Origin: Hermatobates lingyangjiaoensis
Taxonomy: Eukaryota; Arthropoda; Insecta; Hemiptera; Hermatobatidae
Length of the DNA stretch: 64,000 nucleotides
Reading direction: 5' to 3'
NCBI GenBank assembly: GCA_026182355.1
Contig: JAPFBL010000314.1
Location: forward strand, 356,275 to 420,274
In this document: piece after piece, positions 62,051 to 64,000 of the stretch
How the letters are laid out: each line of letters starts with the position of its first letter
Position numbering within the stretch: position 1 is the stretch's first letter
Notes under the pieces: generated by a model
The model's input: the letters and a program-made list of their open reading frames with translations, nothing else
Database searches by the model: none
What the model was told of the DNA's origin: nothing
Translations under genes and position numbers: made by a program

Positions 62051-62424
62051 GGTGTGTTATCTAATCGGGATTCGGTCAAATTTTCCAGGTTCAAAAATCA
62101 AACTCTCATTGCCGAAGTTTCGGTTTTATTTTAAAACATTTTTCATAGACAGAAGTAAGAATTTTTTTGACTAAGAAAATGAAATTTATATTATTTAAAA
62201 GAACAAGAATCTTAACCGGACAAAACCTACCGCTAGACTTTAAGTCTAGTTGTCTGGTTAGAATTGTTGTTCCTTTAAATAATGTAAATATCATTTTCTT
62301 GCTTCTCAAAAAATGCTTACTTCTGCCTATTAAAAAGGTTTTAAAATAAAACCGAAACATCAACAATGAGAGTTTTATTTTTAAACCTAGAAAATTTGAC
62401 CTAATCCCGATTAGATAACACACC
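62051..62424. repeat. Foldback, family D
   Basis: GGTGTGTTATCTAATCGGG arms, with a central inverted segment TCTAACCAGACAACTAG-like; a single decayed arm lies at 62990-63055. Confidence 0.8.
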
Positions 62425-62429
62425 TATTC

Positions 62430-64000
62430 TATCAAACTGATTTGAATTTTTTAGTCATAATGTATTAATAGAAAGATATATTAATAACAATTTTTCTATA
62501 TTATCATGAAATGTTCGAATCGACAATATTTTTCTTCTCTGTAAAGGAACACTTCTATCATTTTCTTTTTATAATGCTGTAAAGGTTGATGAATAAGACT
62601 TTAGTCTCTCAACAAACTGGTATATCTCATCTTTGTGGCTATCTCCTGACTAAAAACTTAAAATCTACTTTTAAAAACACACTAAACTAACCATATTCCC
62701 TTTGATTTTTTTTTATTTTTTCAATGCATAAACTACTGTTAGAACTACTAAAATAAGACTAAGATCTTGCAAGCATTAATTATCCTTGTTTGAGTTACAA
62801 AAATTTGCTTGGACATAGTAAAGTGTAGTAAAGAAGGTATTTTAAAAGGAGTGTCAGACAAAAAATAAAAAAAAATTGTTTATTAAAAGTGGGTTACAAA
62901 AAAATCCGAGAAAAATTAATTGTAACTAATTGCGCTTTTTGTGTATGTTTGATTTTTGAATGATTGAATTATTTCTTATTTCCTCTGTTTTGTAGGCCTA
63001 TGAAAAAGGCTTTAAATACAAAGCTAAACTTTGGCATTGAGAGTTTAATTTGGTAAGAGCGAGTTGTTGCAGTTTTTTCGATGTATGTATGTACGCGTAT
63101 ATATAAGTTGTCTTTGGTCCTCTCACCCTAACTTTTCCTTTCTTGTTGGAGACCGTTAAAAGAGTCAAAAGATTGAGAGTAAGCCCTACTGTCTAGTTTT
63201 TATTCTGGTTTTGTCTGATTTTAAAGTGTATTTATAGGAGACTGCAAAAATCGTTGTTTAGTTAGTTTTTCATATTAAAATAAAATTCTCCTTGACAAAG
63301 GAACTACATATTTGAATTTTCCCCCTTCATTATAGTCAGTAGGTTACTGACTTTTATCATGTGTTGACTGTTTATTATTTGTATTATAGATATTTATTGA
63401 AGGTTGTATAACTATACAAGAGATTAATACCTTTTTATTTCATAAGAATAAACCAATCGTATAGGATTAACTATTTCTCTGAATTTACCTGATTGAAACT
63501 TGAAGTGCCTTTTGAAAGAAAAAAAAAACTTTTTATGTCCCTCTATACAATATAAAATTGAAATTGTTATAAAATGACTTAGGAAACTGTGAAGAAAGGG
63601 TGTTTGACATATCCTTGGCTTGAACCAACATGAGTTAGACTTTTCCTGGCTTTGTGCGTTCAGTGTTGTGGACCAGCGAAACTTGTGTTAATTTATTTGT
63701 GGTTATCCGAGAGTTTCACTGGTTAAAAGGCTTAGGAAGTAATTTTCTGATTCCTAAAAGAAAAACTTAAACAATTGTATTTAATATAAACGTTGTTTTT
63801 TTTGTTGAGGAAAAAGATTTTAACCGATCAAAAATTATGGTCAATTACTATATAGTATTTAGTCATTTTGGTAAAATAATCTAAGTCACTAGAGATATGA
63901 TTTTTTTTATACAAACAACGTTGTGCTCTTCTCACATTACATGTAGAATATACATGATAAAACCCCAATATGATATGGAAAAACAAGACTAAGATCTTTC
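62430..64000. other. Downstream of the FLASH-like gene, no gene seen
   Basis: One decayed family D arm at 62990-63055. The last 50 bp enter a minus-strand family A element cut off by the window edge (AAGACTAAGATCTTTC). Confidence 0.5.

Noticed and set aside
1..64000. CRISPR array or bacterial-type system
   Set aside because: Repeats lack regular repeat-spacer structure and the window is eukaryotic (spliced genes, SINE, LINE, mariner).

Overview
This is an AT-rich, intron- and transposon-dense window from an animal nuclear genome, most likely an arthropod. The basis is a divergent SLC6 transporter of insect/arthropod style, a jockey-like LINE fragment, mariner remnants and a tRNA-derived SINE. 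I cannot name the species. Nothing looks prokaryotic or viral.

Layout. (1) About 7.2-35.9 kb, plus strand: twelve exons of an SLC6-family sodium-coupled transporter, from transmembrane helix (TM) 2 to the stop codon. The start and TM1 lie left of the window. All exon phases join and no exon carries a stop. Exon 8 is preceded by two decayed 105-bp copies of its own 5' part. (2) About 36-48 kb: no complete gene; mobile-element debris, one weak candidate exon (38788-38851) and an unidentified damaged coding stretch (45.5-46.0 kb). (3) 48.2-49.4 kb, minus strand: an intronless but intact syndapin/PACSIN gene (F-BAR plus SH3), probably a retrogene. (4) 50.25-62.0 kb, plus strand: a gene whose N-terminus and coiled coil resemble FLASH/CASP8AP2, the histone pre-mRNA processing factor. 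It runs head-to-head with syndapin across an 843-bp gap holding an exact E2F-type site. Its big last exon carries a probable one-base frameshift near 60.17 kb.

The most striking content lies in introns and intergenic DNA. Many short elements, often arranged as foldbacks and often beside (TA)n tracts, each carry a type I hammerhead ribozyme core: box CUGANGA, stem II, box GAAA, a short self-complementary stem III (ACGU, AGAUCU, ACGCGU or ACAUGU) and a cleavable NUH. I count about twenty copies with intact boxes, in at least seven sequence families, on both strands. Nearly all share one extra nucleotide after CUGANGA. One palindrome (30.49-31.09 kb) joins such a ribozyme to an ORF that looks like the start of a Penelope-like element (PLE) protein, which suggests the whole set derives from Penelope-like terminal repeats or retrozyme-like derivatives.

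Other repeats: a 1.2-kb G-rich minisatellite insertion with a 14-bp target duplication, a ~123-bp satellite just before exon 1, hAT-like and other MITEs, two mariner-superfamily deletion derivatives, and three copies of a tRNA-derived SINE. Splice sites and folds were read by eye; no alignment, folding or database search was run.
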